Assembly: GCA_001970855.1 (NCBI GenBank)
Contig: LSSN01003653.1
Coordinates: forward strand, 1-14,713
Length of the DNA stretch: 14,713 bases
Direction of reading: 5' to 3'
Source of the DNA: Smittium culicis
Lineage: Eukaryota; Kickxellomycota; Harpellomycetes; Harpellales; Legeriomycetaceae
Each line of letters begins with the position of its first letter. Position 1 is the first letter of the stretch. The position numbers were made by a program, and so were the translations under genes. Of the stretch, positions 1 to 8,273 are shown piece after piece. The notes under the pieces were generated by a model, which worked only from the letters and a program-made list of their open reading frames with translations, had not been told where the DNA came from and searched no databases.

Positions 1-153
<153 letters not shown>

Positions 154-879
154 GTAAATTTTAAGCAAGTTGATGATCAAATTTTCACATGGAGCATATA
201 AAAAAAAATAAGTATTTTATGATAATCATAGCTGTCTCTTATAGAAAAGACGATTGGCATTTTTTAAAATAAAGCTAATACTAGAGAAAGTAGAAATCAG
301 AACGATTTTTTTAGTTTAAAAGCGGCAATGCTATTTTCAAAATTTTTTTAAAATTTAAAAATTACAATATATATATATTTAATCACTCTGATAGGGAAAA
401 AGTAACAGTAATTATTAGCAAGAAAAATTTTGTAAGTTTTAATGCGTGCAGAGTAACTAATGATATTTTTTATATTATGGAATTGATTTTTTGAAGTATT
501 TGTGTCATCAATATCTAATGGTAATTACGCGATTTTAGAGAGGCGAAAATATATCATAAAATCAAACAATGGCATGGATATACATATTCTAAGTGATATA
601 CATAAGGTTAGATTTTTATAGCTAAAACTGCAAAAAATTATTTAAAAAAACTAAAAACTTGGTTCAATATTCGAATATTTAATAGCAAGAGTAAAAAAAA
701 TAATAGTGATATTATAAGGACAAAAAAAAGATAAAATAATGAATAATGGAGAGATAAGGAGCTGTGGAGGTGTTAAGAGAGGAGGAACTGTGTAGCGTAT
801 TAGTATATGTATTTTTTAAAAAATCAAAATAATGTGCGCAGATAATGTAATAAGAGGTGTTAAATAGGAGTTTTAGTTC
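154..879. other. Noncoding stretch downstream of the NCS-1 gene
   Basis: This 726-nt A+T-rich segment has no sizeable open frame, no recognisable tRNA and no repeat match to the rest of the window. Its right part must contain the 3' untranslated region of the minus-strand NCS-1 gene. I found no clear AATAAA signal on the minus strand close to that gene's stop. Confidence 0.6.
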
Positions 880-1760
880 TTAGATTAGACCATCGTATAG
901 ATTTAAAGCTTGCATTATTATTGGGTCTTGCATTGAGCCACTCTTAAATTCAGGCAGGTCTATTTTACCGTCAGAATTCTATAAAATTAAAACACAGTGT
1001 TAATATTTAAATTAGATGGGAATAGGCTAGTGTATGATTTAGGTATAAGGTATTTTATATTATAGATCTATAGATATATTTGAGAAAGTATTTACAGCGT
1101 CCATAAGTCTAAATATTTTTTTGACTCGTTTTTCCGGTGTATCTTCGTCTTCAGCCAGTTGAACCATATTTCCAAGCATTTTATAAATTGCGCTTACAAT
1201 TTGAAGCATTTCATCTTCAGTAATAAATCCGTCTTTATCGATGTCATATAGTTCAAAGGCCCAATTGAGTTTTTCTTCCGGCGTTCCACGCGATGTTATA
1301 GAGAGAGCCTGAAGGAACTCTTTAAAATCGACAGTCCCGTTTTTGTTTGCATCAAATATTTTGAAAATCCGCTCTGAGAATTTTGTCGAGTCGCCAAAAG
1401 GAAAGAAGTTTTTGTAAATCTTTTTGAAATCTTCGAGGCCAATTTCGCCCGAGGGGCAATCTATCAAGAATCCTTTGTACCTGTAAATGTAAATAGCATG
1501 TATTAAGCAATATAAATAAGTGGCTTATACAATTTCAGGTTTAGTAATATTAAAATCAAAGTATAACAAGTATGTATAGATGAAATATATATACCACTGC
1601 TGGATCTCTTTTTTTTCAACTATGTAAGTTTGAAATTTATTTTATCAGTTACTAATTTGGTAATAAGAATAAGGACTAGAATATATGAAATCTTACAGTA
1701 TGTTGTCTTGTGGAGCTCGTTAAGTTGCTCTTGAGAGAGTTTGCTGTTAGATTTTCCCAT
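880..1760 (-). CDS. NCS1: Neuronal calcium sensor 1 / frequenin (EF-hand calcium sensor)
   Basis: Spliced gene with exons 1697-1760, 1595-1619, 1096-1480 and 880-978 (read right to left), stop TAA at 880-882. Introns of 77, 114 and 117 nt all follow GT-AG. The join gives 573 nt, 190 residues, which is the family's standard length. The protein starts MGKSNSKLS, a typical N-myristoylation signal (Gly2, Ser6), and ends [10 protein letters not shown]-hand 1 (about 36-47) is degenerate, with the Cys-Pro insertion (C38, P39) typical of the family. Loops 2 (D73-E84), 3 (D109-E120) and 4 (D157-E168) keep their calcium ligands. In yeast the orthologue Frq1 binds and activates the PI 4-kinase Pik1 at the Golgi; that role here is inferred. 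Exon 2 is only 25 nt (residues 22-30, ending in the conserved Trp30) and is fixed by frame and homology on both sides. An unspliced reading of exon 3 would run into intron 3 and end at a false C-terminus, losing EF-hand 4. Assignment to the NCS-1 family is very secure; exact splice joins are nearly so. Confidence 0.96.
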
Positions 1761-2466
1761 ATCGTATTTCAAGAAATAAAAAAGAGATTTCACTTAAAGT
1801 ATAAAACCAGATTATAGTTTTTAAAAATGTATTTAATAGAAATGGAAGGTCAATAATAAAAGAGGATAAAGTGAAGTATTTGAGTTGAATAAAAAAGATT
1901 AGTCAATACGTTTAACAGATAGTGGGAATATAGAAAAATGGAACTGATACACACAAATTAGCTATAAGAGGAGGATAGAAATAGAGTGATTGCTTGAAAA
2001 AAAGCGTTTAAAGCAGTGATCTTTGCAAAATTGGGCTTCTTTACAATTTTCGTGTGTGTAGGATATGTATTTTTTCAAGAAATGTTTTAGCTGTAAGCAA
2101 TTGATACAGGTTACACGAATTTCAATTTTTATTATAGTCTATCCAAAGAGAAAGAGAAAGTATACTTGGCTTTTATAATACTTTACCCAAAGATAAAAAG
2201 ACAGTATACTTGGCAGTTTTTATATACCTCATTTATGCGATAAAAGAGCGTTTAGTGTGAAAAGAACGAATGACGGAATCCCCAATAACAGAAATCCAAA
2301 AATTTTATTTCCAATATTTGTTTATTATTATTTGTATACTGAGCAATTAATAACCAATTAGAATTAATTAAGGAGCTAAATTGTTTACATATTTAAGCTT
2401 TTATGCAAATATTAAGACTGATTTAAATATTTTTAACCGAAATTTTAATGATAATGTGAAAACTAT
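1761..2466. other. Intergenic region upstream of NCS-1
   Basis: About 700 nt lie between the NCS-1 start codon and the first repeat copy. It must contain the NCS-1 promoter and 5' leader, but no individual element stands out from the A+T-rich background. The only structure I see is a short local duplication at 2143-2226. Confidence 0.6.
2143..2226. repeat. Imperfect 44-bp tandem duplication (two copies)
   Basis: The motif ccaaag...aa-g-cagtatacttggc occurs twice with a period of 44 bp, starting at 2143 and 2187. Both copies share 'ccaaaga' and 'agtatacttggc' and differ by a few substitutions in the purine-rich middle. It lies about 400 bp upstream of the NCS-1 start. It is probably a slippage duplication. 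Confidence 0.7.
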
Positions 2467-2666
2467 TTGACCCTTTCTGGGGCCAACACATTTAAACTTG
2501 ATTAAAAACCATAGTACAGTATATCAAATGGCAGCTATTATTTATTGGTTGCAATATTTTTTATATCCAATAGTATTCCATGAATCATTTATAATATATA
2601 AGTTTGTAAATTGGTTGGATAGCTTTGACAGTTAAAAAAAAGCCAACCGATCCTCAGGGGGTTCAA
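2467..2666 (+). repeat. Diverged copy B of the ~195-bp dispersed repeat
   Basis: The left end ttgaccctttctgg...ccaacac corresponds to the left end of the copy at 2892. The middle has aatggcagctatta where the other copies have atttgctgctatt. The right end is ccaaccgatcctcagggggttcaa where the best copy has ctaccgcccaggaaagggttaa. The flanking TTAA has decayed to TTGA on the left and TTCAA on the right. Overall length of about 200 bp fits the family. This is the most diverged of the four full-length candidates. Confidence 0.55.
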
Positions 2667-2891
2667 CAATTGATCAAGGCCTTGTTAAATTTACTGTTTC
2701 ATAAACTCGCAAAATTAAAATATTTAACCAAGTGATGTATTAAGTCTGATATATTCAAAAATTAATAGACTCTCTGAGGAAAAAAAAGAAAAGATATATT
2801 CAAAAATAGAATGTATAGTTTTTAATTTATACATAATTTCAGGCTAAACATTAAAGAATTTGGTTAATATAATCTGAAAACCTTAAATCGA

Positions 2892-3088
2892 TTAACCCTT
2901 TCACGCCCAACACTCTATGAAAAAATCAATTTTATGATTCGTTTATAATTTATAAGAAAGCTTACTATTTGCTGCTATTTTTCTATAAACCAACATTTCT
3001 TATAGCCTCGGAATTAAAGTATATTTAATGAACACTATAGGCTAAATCTGGTGGGTCAAAAATAGTCTACCGCCCAGGAAAGGGTTAA
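2892..3088 (+). mobile_element. TTAA-flanked miniature element (piggyBac-like MITE), copy A
   Basis: The 189-bp core (2896-3084) is bounded by TTAA on both sides (2892-2895 and 3085-3088). It begins CCCTTTC and ends GAAAGGG, a perfect 7-bp terminal inverted repeat, or 11 bp if the palindromic TTAA is included. Precise TTAA target duplications and inverted repeats beginning CCC are established features of the piggyBac superfamily. The element has no coding capacity, so it would be non-autonomous. Internal blocks (atttgctgctatt at 2967-2979, cggaattaaa, and agtctaccgcccagg near the right end) recur in neighbouring copies, which makes chance unlikely. The superfamily assignment rests on the ends only. 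Confidence 0.72.
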
Positions 3089-3548
3089 TCAAAGATTCTA
3101 CTAGATCAATTTATATAGATCTTTTGCATGGAATCATTTAATTCATAACAAAAATAAAATGAAATATATAGTTAATTTATACTGGGTAGGGTTTTGAGAT
3201 ACTCCCTTAAAATATGTCAATAAAATACTAAAGCTTTTTTTTTTTCCTCTCCTGATCAATCAATTTTTGATTCATAATTATAGTGGTATATTTTGTTAAT
3301 ATATCATGACCCAGAATGTATTTTTTTGGGCCATGAATAGATATAATGGCGGTACTAATGCTAAAAAAAATCATTACGCTGAGATTGATTCCATCATAAT
3401 ATCTTAATTTTAATTTTATACTCGAAAAAAATAAAATTCCAAGCTTTTTTTTTTTGAAATTAGCTAAACTTAATTAAATATTTCAATGTGCCAAAAAATA
3501 AAAATAAAAATGATTTATGATTTGTATATTTGAATATTTTTAGATCGA
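3089..3548. other. A+T-rich spacer with a partial repeat fragment
   Basis: There is no coding sequence. Around 3255-3283 the sequence atcaatttttgattcataattatag resembles the left-interior part of copy A (atcaattttatgattcgtttataattt), so an older truncated copy is likely. A short hairpin occurs at 3304-3336: TCATGACCCA pairs with TGGGCCATGA in 9 of 10 positions across a 13-nt loop. Nothing else stands out. Confidence 0.45.
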
Positions 3549-3694
3549 TCAATCCTCTCTCATTCAACGCAATTTGAAAATAATGAATTATTATATTAAT
3601 TAATTATTTATACAATAGTGTTTAATTGCGTTTGATTCAACTCGTGTAAGGTACTGAGGGTCTAGAAGTCCAGGATGGGGAGGGGGCCGGTTGA
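3549..3694 (+). repeat. Shortened, diverged copy of the ~195-bp repeat
   Basis: The left end cgatcaatcctctctcattcaacgc mirrors cgattaaccctttcacgcccaacac of the copy at 2892. The right end ...ccggttga at 3694 sits where the other copies carry ...gggttaa, just 7 bp before the next copy begins. At about 146 bp it is shorter than the rest, and its interior is poorly conserved. I assign it on the left end and its position in the array. Confidence 0.4.
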
Positions 3695-3701
3695 GAATTT
3701 A

Positions 3702-3897
3702 TTTATTCCTTTTTCATCCAACGCTTTAAAAAAAAGCAAAATTTTTGATTTGTATAAGGTTTATAGTTAAATATATTATTTGATGCTATTCTGAGCTAAG
3801 CCAGTACTTAAATGCGTCTTGGGATTATGCTGTTTTAATCGAAAACTGGTGGCTGCATTTGGTATATCAAAAACAGTCTACTGCCTGGGAAACTGAT
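3702..3897 (+). repeat. Copy C of the ~195-bp repeat
   Basis: The left end tttattcctttttcatccaacgct matches the left end of copy A, with TTTA in place of TTAA. The interior atttgatgctattct at 3778 lies 76 bp from the left end and 119 bp from the right end, almost the same spacing as in copy A (75 and 121). The right end aaacagtctactgcctgggaaactgat matches aatagtctaccgcccaggaaagggtta. The flanking TTAA has decayed at both ends. Confidence 0.68.
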
Positions 3898-3915
3898 AAC
3901 TATTTTATAGTTATT

Positions 3916-4102
3916 TTAAATAGTTTGTACATTATCCAATAACATCTCTATTTTTTTAAAAAAAAGAAGTTAGTTTGGCATTTGCTGCTATTCTATATCA
4001 AACCAATAGTTGAATATGTATCGGAATTAAATTATTTTTGTTGAATATAATGGACTATATTTTACATCAAAAAACAGTCTTTACCACCCATGAGCAGGTT
4101 AA
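3916..4102 (+). repeat. Copy D of the ~195-bp repeat
   Basis: This copy shares the identical 13-mer atttgctgctatt (3980-3992), the 10-mer cggaattaaa and the right end aacagtctttaccaccca...aggttaa with copy A. The distance from the 13-mer to the right end is 122 bp, against 121 in copy A. TTAA is present at both proposed ends (3916-3919 and 4099-4102), although the left CCCTTTC has decayed. The orientation matches copies A and C. Confidence 0.68.
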
Positions 4103-4827
4103 ATGAATTTAGAAAGTTTTCTAGGGCAAGCTGCATGATACAACCAGTAGGTTTATCTAATTTACTGTACTAAATAAAATAACTAGTAAAAAAAGATCGT
4201 TTAGTCAACCAAACCTCCGATGAAAATGGGACATGTAAGGTGGTTGACCCCTAGTATTTATAATATTATATTATATTTTTGCAAAGTATAATTTTAAAGC
4301 CCAAATGACAAATTCGAGCTTTTAGAAGTAGTAAAGTTTATGGTAATTTTTTTTTTGATGTTGCTAGCCTATAGATGCGCATAATGAATCTTGTTGTTTC
4401 ATTTATGGCCAACAATATAACACAATTACATACATTACTTAATAGTTGGCTAATTTGCGAGAATTTCGTTTGATTAGAATCAAACTTTATTTTTCAAGGC
4501 GCCAAAAGGGAATACCCAAAAAACATCAAATTTAGAAATTAAGGAAGTTTTGTTAGTTAGCATTTAGTTCGCTTTACTTATACTAAATTTGCAATCTGAA
4601 TAGCCTCACTTCATTTTCTGTCTTCGTCATCGCCATCATACCTGCTGGGTATAAATTATATACTGTACTATAAAATTATTTATTATTTCTCGAATCGATT
4701 CAAAAAATAATAATCATTTAATACACAGATAAAATCTTTGGCTGTTTTTAATAGCCAAGAGATTTTTATACCCACTTTCACTACCCGCAATAACTTAATT
4801 TTTTCGATAAATTTTGGAGCAACTTTG
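4103..4827. other. Region upstream of the golgin gene
   Basis: This stretch has no gene. It must contain the promoter and leader of the plus-strand golgin gene. At 4204-4248 an 8-bp perfect inverted repeat, GTCAACCA and TGGTTGAC, is separated by 29 nt; it may be a remnant of another element end, because its left arm sequence resembles decayed repeat termini. The golgin frame is open back to 4738 but has no ATG before 4828, so this last part is treated as leader. Confidence 0.5.
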
Positions 4828-7605
4828 ATGATGTCCAGCGAAGCCTCTTCAAAAAAGGAAACTGCTAATAAAAAGCTTGCTCTCGCTAGAGAGCATCTAA
4901 AAGCTTTGGCCCTTGAAAACGAAAAAATATCTCAACAATTAGAAGATTTCTCTGCAAAAGAAAAAGAATGGAAAGCTGAAAAAGATGCCTTATTAAAAGA
5001 AAAGCTCGCTTTAGAAGAAGAAAAATCAAAACTATCATCCGAAAATAAAAGCTTAACAGCTGAGCTATCTTTAAAAAACGATGAAATTTCTAATTTAAAA
5101 GAAAAGATTGCAGCTACTCCAACCACACAGCCCATTCACACACCAATTTTAGGTCGTTCTTCATCCCCTACCGCTAAATCTCCAACACTAGATTCAAACT
5201 CTACTGCTGATCAGAGCAAGTCTAAGTCCCCTACTCTTAAAAAGAGCGTATCTCTATCAGCTAAAAACAAATTCGATAAATCATCACGTCCATGTTCACC
5301 CGATAAAAGTCATGTTTGCTGCTTTAAAAATTCTGAAACCAAACTGGATTTGAATTGGGAAGATTTTGTTCTTAAGCTAGCAAAGATCCTCACCATTAAA
5401 GTCAACGCTGTTAAAACTTCTAAAGGCGCTATAACTGCAAAACAAGTACTCGAAGTCGTTCAAGAGTTGGAAAAAAATCGTGCTGCTGATATTAATAAAA
5501 AAAATAACACCGAAAACGATTCTATCCTCAATTTTAAAAAAAATATTTCTGGTAATATCTCTATTATTCAAGTTTTGCGTATTATCACTACTTTCTTGTA
5601 AAAGCCAATATCTCACTCAAATTTTTAATTCAAAATTAACTATTTTTGGACATCTATTTCACTAAAAAATTTAGAGCTTGAAACCAAGATAGAAAAAGTC
5701 AACCTCAGCAAAAAAGGTACTCAAATATTATTATTTATACTTTGCTTAATATGAATACATATACTAAAGCCTACCATTGTACTGAAATTTTTTGCTTTAC
5801 TTTCTCTTAATTAAATTCAATTAGAAATCGAGGACGAGTATGAAAGTTTATTAAAATGTCTACAGTCAATAGGCGATAAAGATATAGAAAAAATATTCCC
5901 AAAAAAAGTCATGACTATTTTGATGAAAATACAAAAAAATTTAAGCAACGCTAGCAATGGTGAAAAATCCAAAAAATCTAAAGGTTCTTTACGCTTTAAA
6001 TTCGTTTAAAACCACTATTATTCAATACAATATATTTTCTATTTATTATTATTCTTTAAAAAAAATCTCTATTTACCAATAGCTGAAGACACTAACAAAA
6101 AGCTAGAATTAGTTATCGAAGAAAAACGCCAGCTCGAGTTGGAGTATGAAAACTTGCTAGAAAAAGTTGAAAAGATGCAAAGTGTTGTAAAAGCTAAAAT
6201 GAAGGCCGAATCTGAAGAAATTGATAGACTTCGTGAACAAAAAGTTTTAGATAGCGATAGGATCAAAGATCTTTCAGCTCAAATTGAAGGATACTCATCT
6301 CTAAACAAGGACTTACAAGCCCAAATAGTTCAGTGTAAATCAGAGCTTTCTCAAAGCCAAGAAAATGTAGTAATGCTACAGTATCAATACGAAATAGAGC
6401 AGCGAAATGCTTTGAAATCTTCGCAGGATTTCGAGAACGCCAAGTTTGAGTTTGAAAAGAAATTTGATGGATACAGACGCGAGCTGGAGCTTCTGAATGA
6501 TTCTAAATCCAACTTGGAAAATAAAAACTTTCAGCTTCAAATGGACGTTAGCAACTTGCTCAACGTTCAGCAGGCGTGGGCAGAAGAGAAAGGAATGCAA
6601 AACACAACCATTTCCAACTTACAGTCTGCTCTGGATTCATTGCAGCATGCCAATGAGTCTGAAACTAACGACTTGATTGAAAAATTTGAGATTGAAAAAT
6701 CTGCCCTTTTATCTCAAATTGCTGACCTTCGAAACCAACTTGACTTGCTAGAGGTACGCATTTTTAATTCATTTATGATTTATGCCTATATGTTCAAATT
6801 ATCCCTATCACACGAAATTTTTTTAACGTATTAACCTTACTTGAATCGAAAATTATTAGAAAAAGAAACTCGACTCTTCATTAGAAGTTGATATTGAGAG
6901 TTACAATAGTCTCAAAGCTCAATTCAATGAGCAGTCATCGACTATAGCCCAACTAAGACAAAAAGGTTTAATTTCTAATTAATTTTTTCTTATATACTTT
7001 TCTAACTCTTATTTTTAGCATCATTATATCTTTTACAACTTCAATTTTATCTTCTTTTAATAGTTATAACATTAAATGACCATTTGGCCGAAACAATGAG
7101 AAGGCTTAAAGACGAAAATGACGAGTATCTTCTTGACAGGTATATAAAAATATGTTTTGATGCATGTTTTTATTGGCGCTTTCAATACAATCATTTTTTT
7201 AATAGTATTTAATATATAATTTTTGTATTTTTATAGGAGAGTGATTTCGAGCTTGTTGGTAAGCTTTTTCTCGATGAAATACGGGGATAGCAAGAGATAC
7301 GAAGTCCTAGAGCTGATTTCAAAAATTCTTCAGCTAAATGAACAGCAAAATCAAAAGATCGGGCTTATCCGCAAAGCAGGAAAGCAATCAGTGTCGATTT
7401 CAGGATCAGATAATGACAAGACCGATGTAAGCTTTCTTTCTTTCTTTCTTTCTTTTTTTTCTTCTAAAAAATAAGACTTTTATTTTTGGCAACTTATTTT
7501 TTTTATTCTGACAAACATTTAATATATTTATTTAACTAGGAGTCAATAAGCGACATGTGGATTTCGTATCTGCTAAGAGAATCAAGTCCTTATGAACAGA
7601 AATAG
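4828..7605 (+). CDS. GRIP-domain coiled-coil golgin (Imh1/golgin-245-like)
   Basis: Eight exons: 4828-5551, 5675-5716, 5825-5983, 6083-6753, 6860-6965, 7064-7139, 7237-7426, 7540-7605. Introns are 97-123 nt, GT-AG, and all joins keep frame; 2034 nt give 677 residues. The first in-frame ATG is 4828, with a second directly after it. Residues about 5-100 are a charged heptad-type coiled coil. About 103-165 is a Ser/Pro/Lys-rich linker with repeated S-P-T motifs. Residues about 310-565 form a long second coiled coil. About 592-650 is a GRIP domain: D-R-R-V-I-S-S-L-L-V-S-F-F, then G-D-S-K-R-Y-E-V-L-E-L-I, then L-N-E-Q-Q. A short tail S-D-M-W-I-S-Y-L-L follows. GRIP golgins tether vesicles at the trans-Golgi and are recruited by Arl1-GTP; that function is inferred from the family. 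Retaining intron 7 would replace the tail with a short Phe/Ser-rich end. The coiled-coil body is not informative for orthology, so I give no symbol. Confidence 0.92.
7432..7460 (+). repeat. (CTTT)n microsatellite inside golgin intron 7
   Basis: About five to six CTTT units followed by a T run begin five bases after the intron 7 donor at 7427. The tract lies in an intron, so length changes should be tolerated, although it crowds the 5' splice site. Confidence 0.85.
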
Positions 7606-8273
7606 GAGCATTAAGAGTTATACGTAATTATATTATTTCGCCCAGTTTCAAATCATTTTTTATTTAAATAAAACGCACCTAAATCATTATTTTTGTTAAT
7701 TTTGCTATTAGTACTTTTATTATGAATTGTGTTTTTATTTTAATAAAAAGGTGAAATTATACTTTGAATCACAAGTATTTTTTTTTATACTTTTTTTTTT
7801 GCGAGTTACTAGTATTTGGTTATAGTGTTGAAGGCAGCAGATTTAAGCAAACTATAATGTGGCATTCATTTTTATCAGGAATAAAGTACAATGCAGTTAA
7901 TACCTACAAAGCGTTGAAATGTATAAAAGTCTGGATATTTTTTAATATATTTTAAAAAGCGGGAATAATGAAAGTATAGTTGTAAGGTAGTTATAAAAAG
8001 ATAAGATATAAACCAGGTAAAAGCGTATAAAGTTATTTAAAGAAGAAAAATCAAAATCTTTTTTTTTCTCTTTTCAAAAAGTAGAGAATCTAAATGAATG
8101 AGGGCGGGAGAAAAGAACAAATATAAGTGTGTATTTATCGTGGAGGCTTTGCTAGCTATTTTCAGCTGAACCTGTTGAAGTTGCTATAGAAAATATAGGA
8201 GTCTTGATGAAGTTAAAAGTATCTTTTTAGGTTGAGATTGGATGCATTTTGTATTGATCGATTTGGATATGGG
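7606..8273. other. Convergent intergenic region between golgin and beta-adaptin
   Basis: This 668-nt spacer holds the 3' ends of two converging genes. It has no supported gene. A 63-codon open frame at 7764-7955 begins with TTG rather than ATG and reads as A+T-rich translation. The plus-strand poly(A) signal at 7667 is the only element I can name. I saw no clear AATAAA for the minus-strand adaptin close to its stop. Confidence 0.6.
7667..7672 (+). terminator. Candidate poly(A) signal AATAAA of the golgin gene
   Basis: AATAAA lies 61 nt after the golgin stop codon (7603-7605), a normal distance for a short 3' untranslated region. A second AATAAA occurs at 7742-7747. In sequence this A+T-rich the hexamer also appears by chance, so the assignment is tentative. 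Confidence 0.4.

Noticed and set aside
2641..2680. Sequence gggttcaacaattgatc resembling a tRNA B box
   Set aside because: No A box at the right distance and no cloverleaf pairing; the ggttcaa part is better explained as the decayed right end of a repeat copy.
4738..4827. Possible N-terminal extension of the golgin before Met at 4828
   Set aside because: The frame is open but has no ATG, and the residues are unlike the Lys/Glu-rich coiled coil that starts right after the ATG pair at 4828 and 4831.
5377..5616. 79-codon minus-strand open frame opposite golgin exon 1
   Set aside because: It is antisense to a well-supported coding exon, with no independent coding signal.
7764..7955. 63-codon open frame on the plus strand in the intergenic region
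   Set aside because: It begins with TTG, not ATG, is dominated by Phe/Ile/Tyr from A+T-rich sequence, and has no domain or splice partner.
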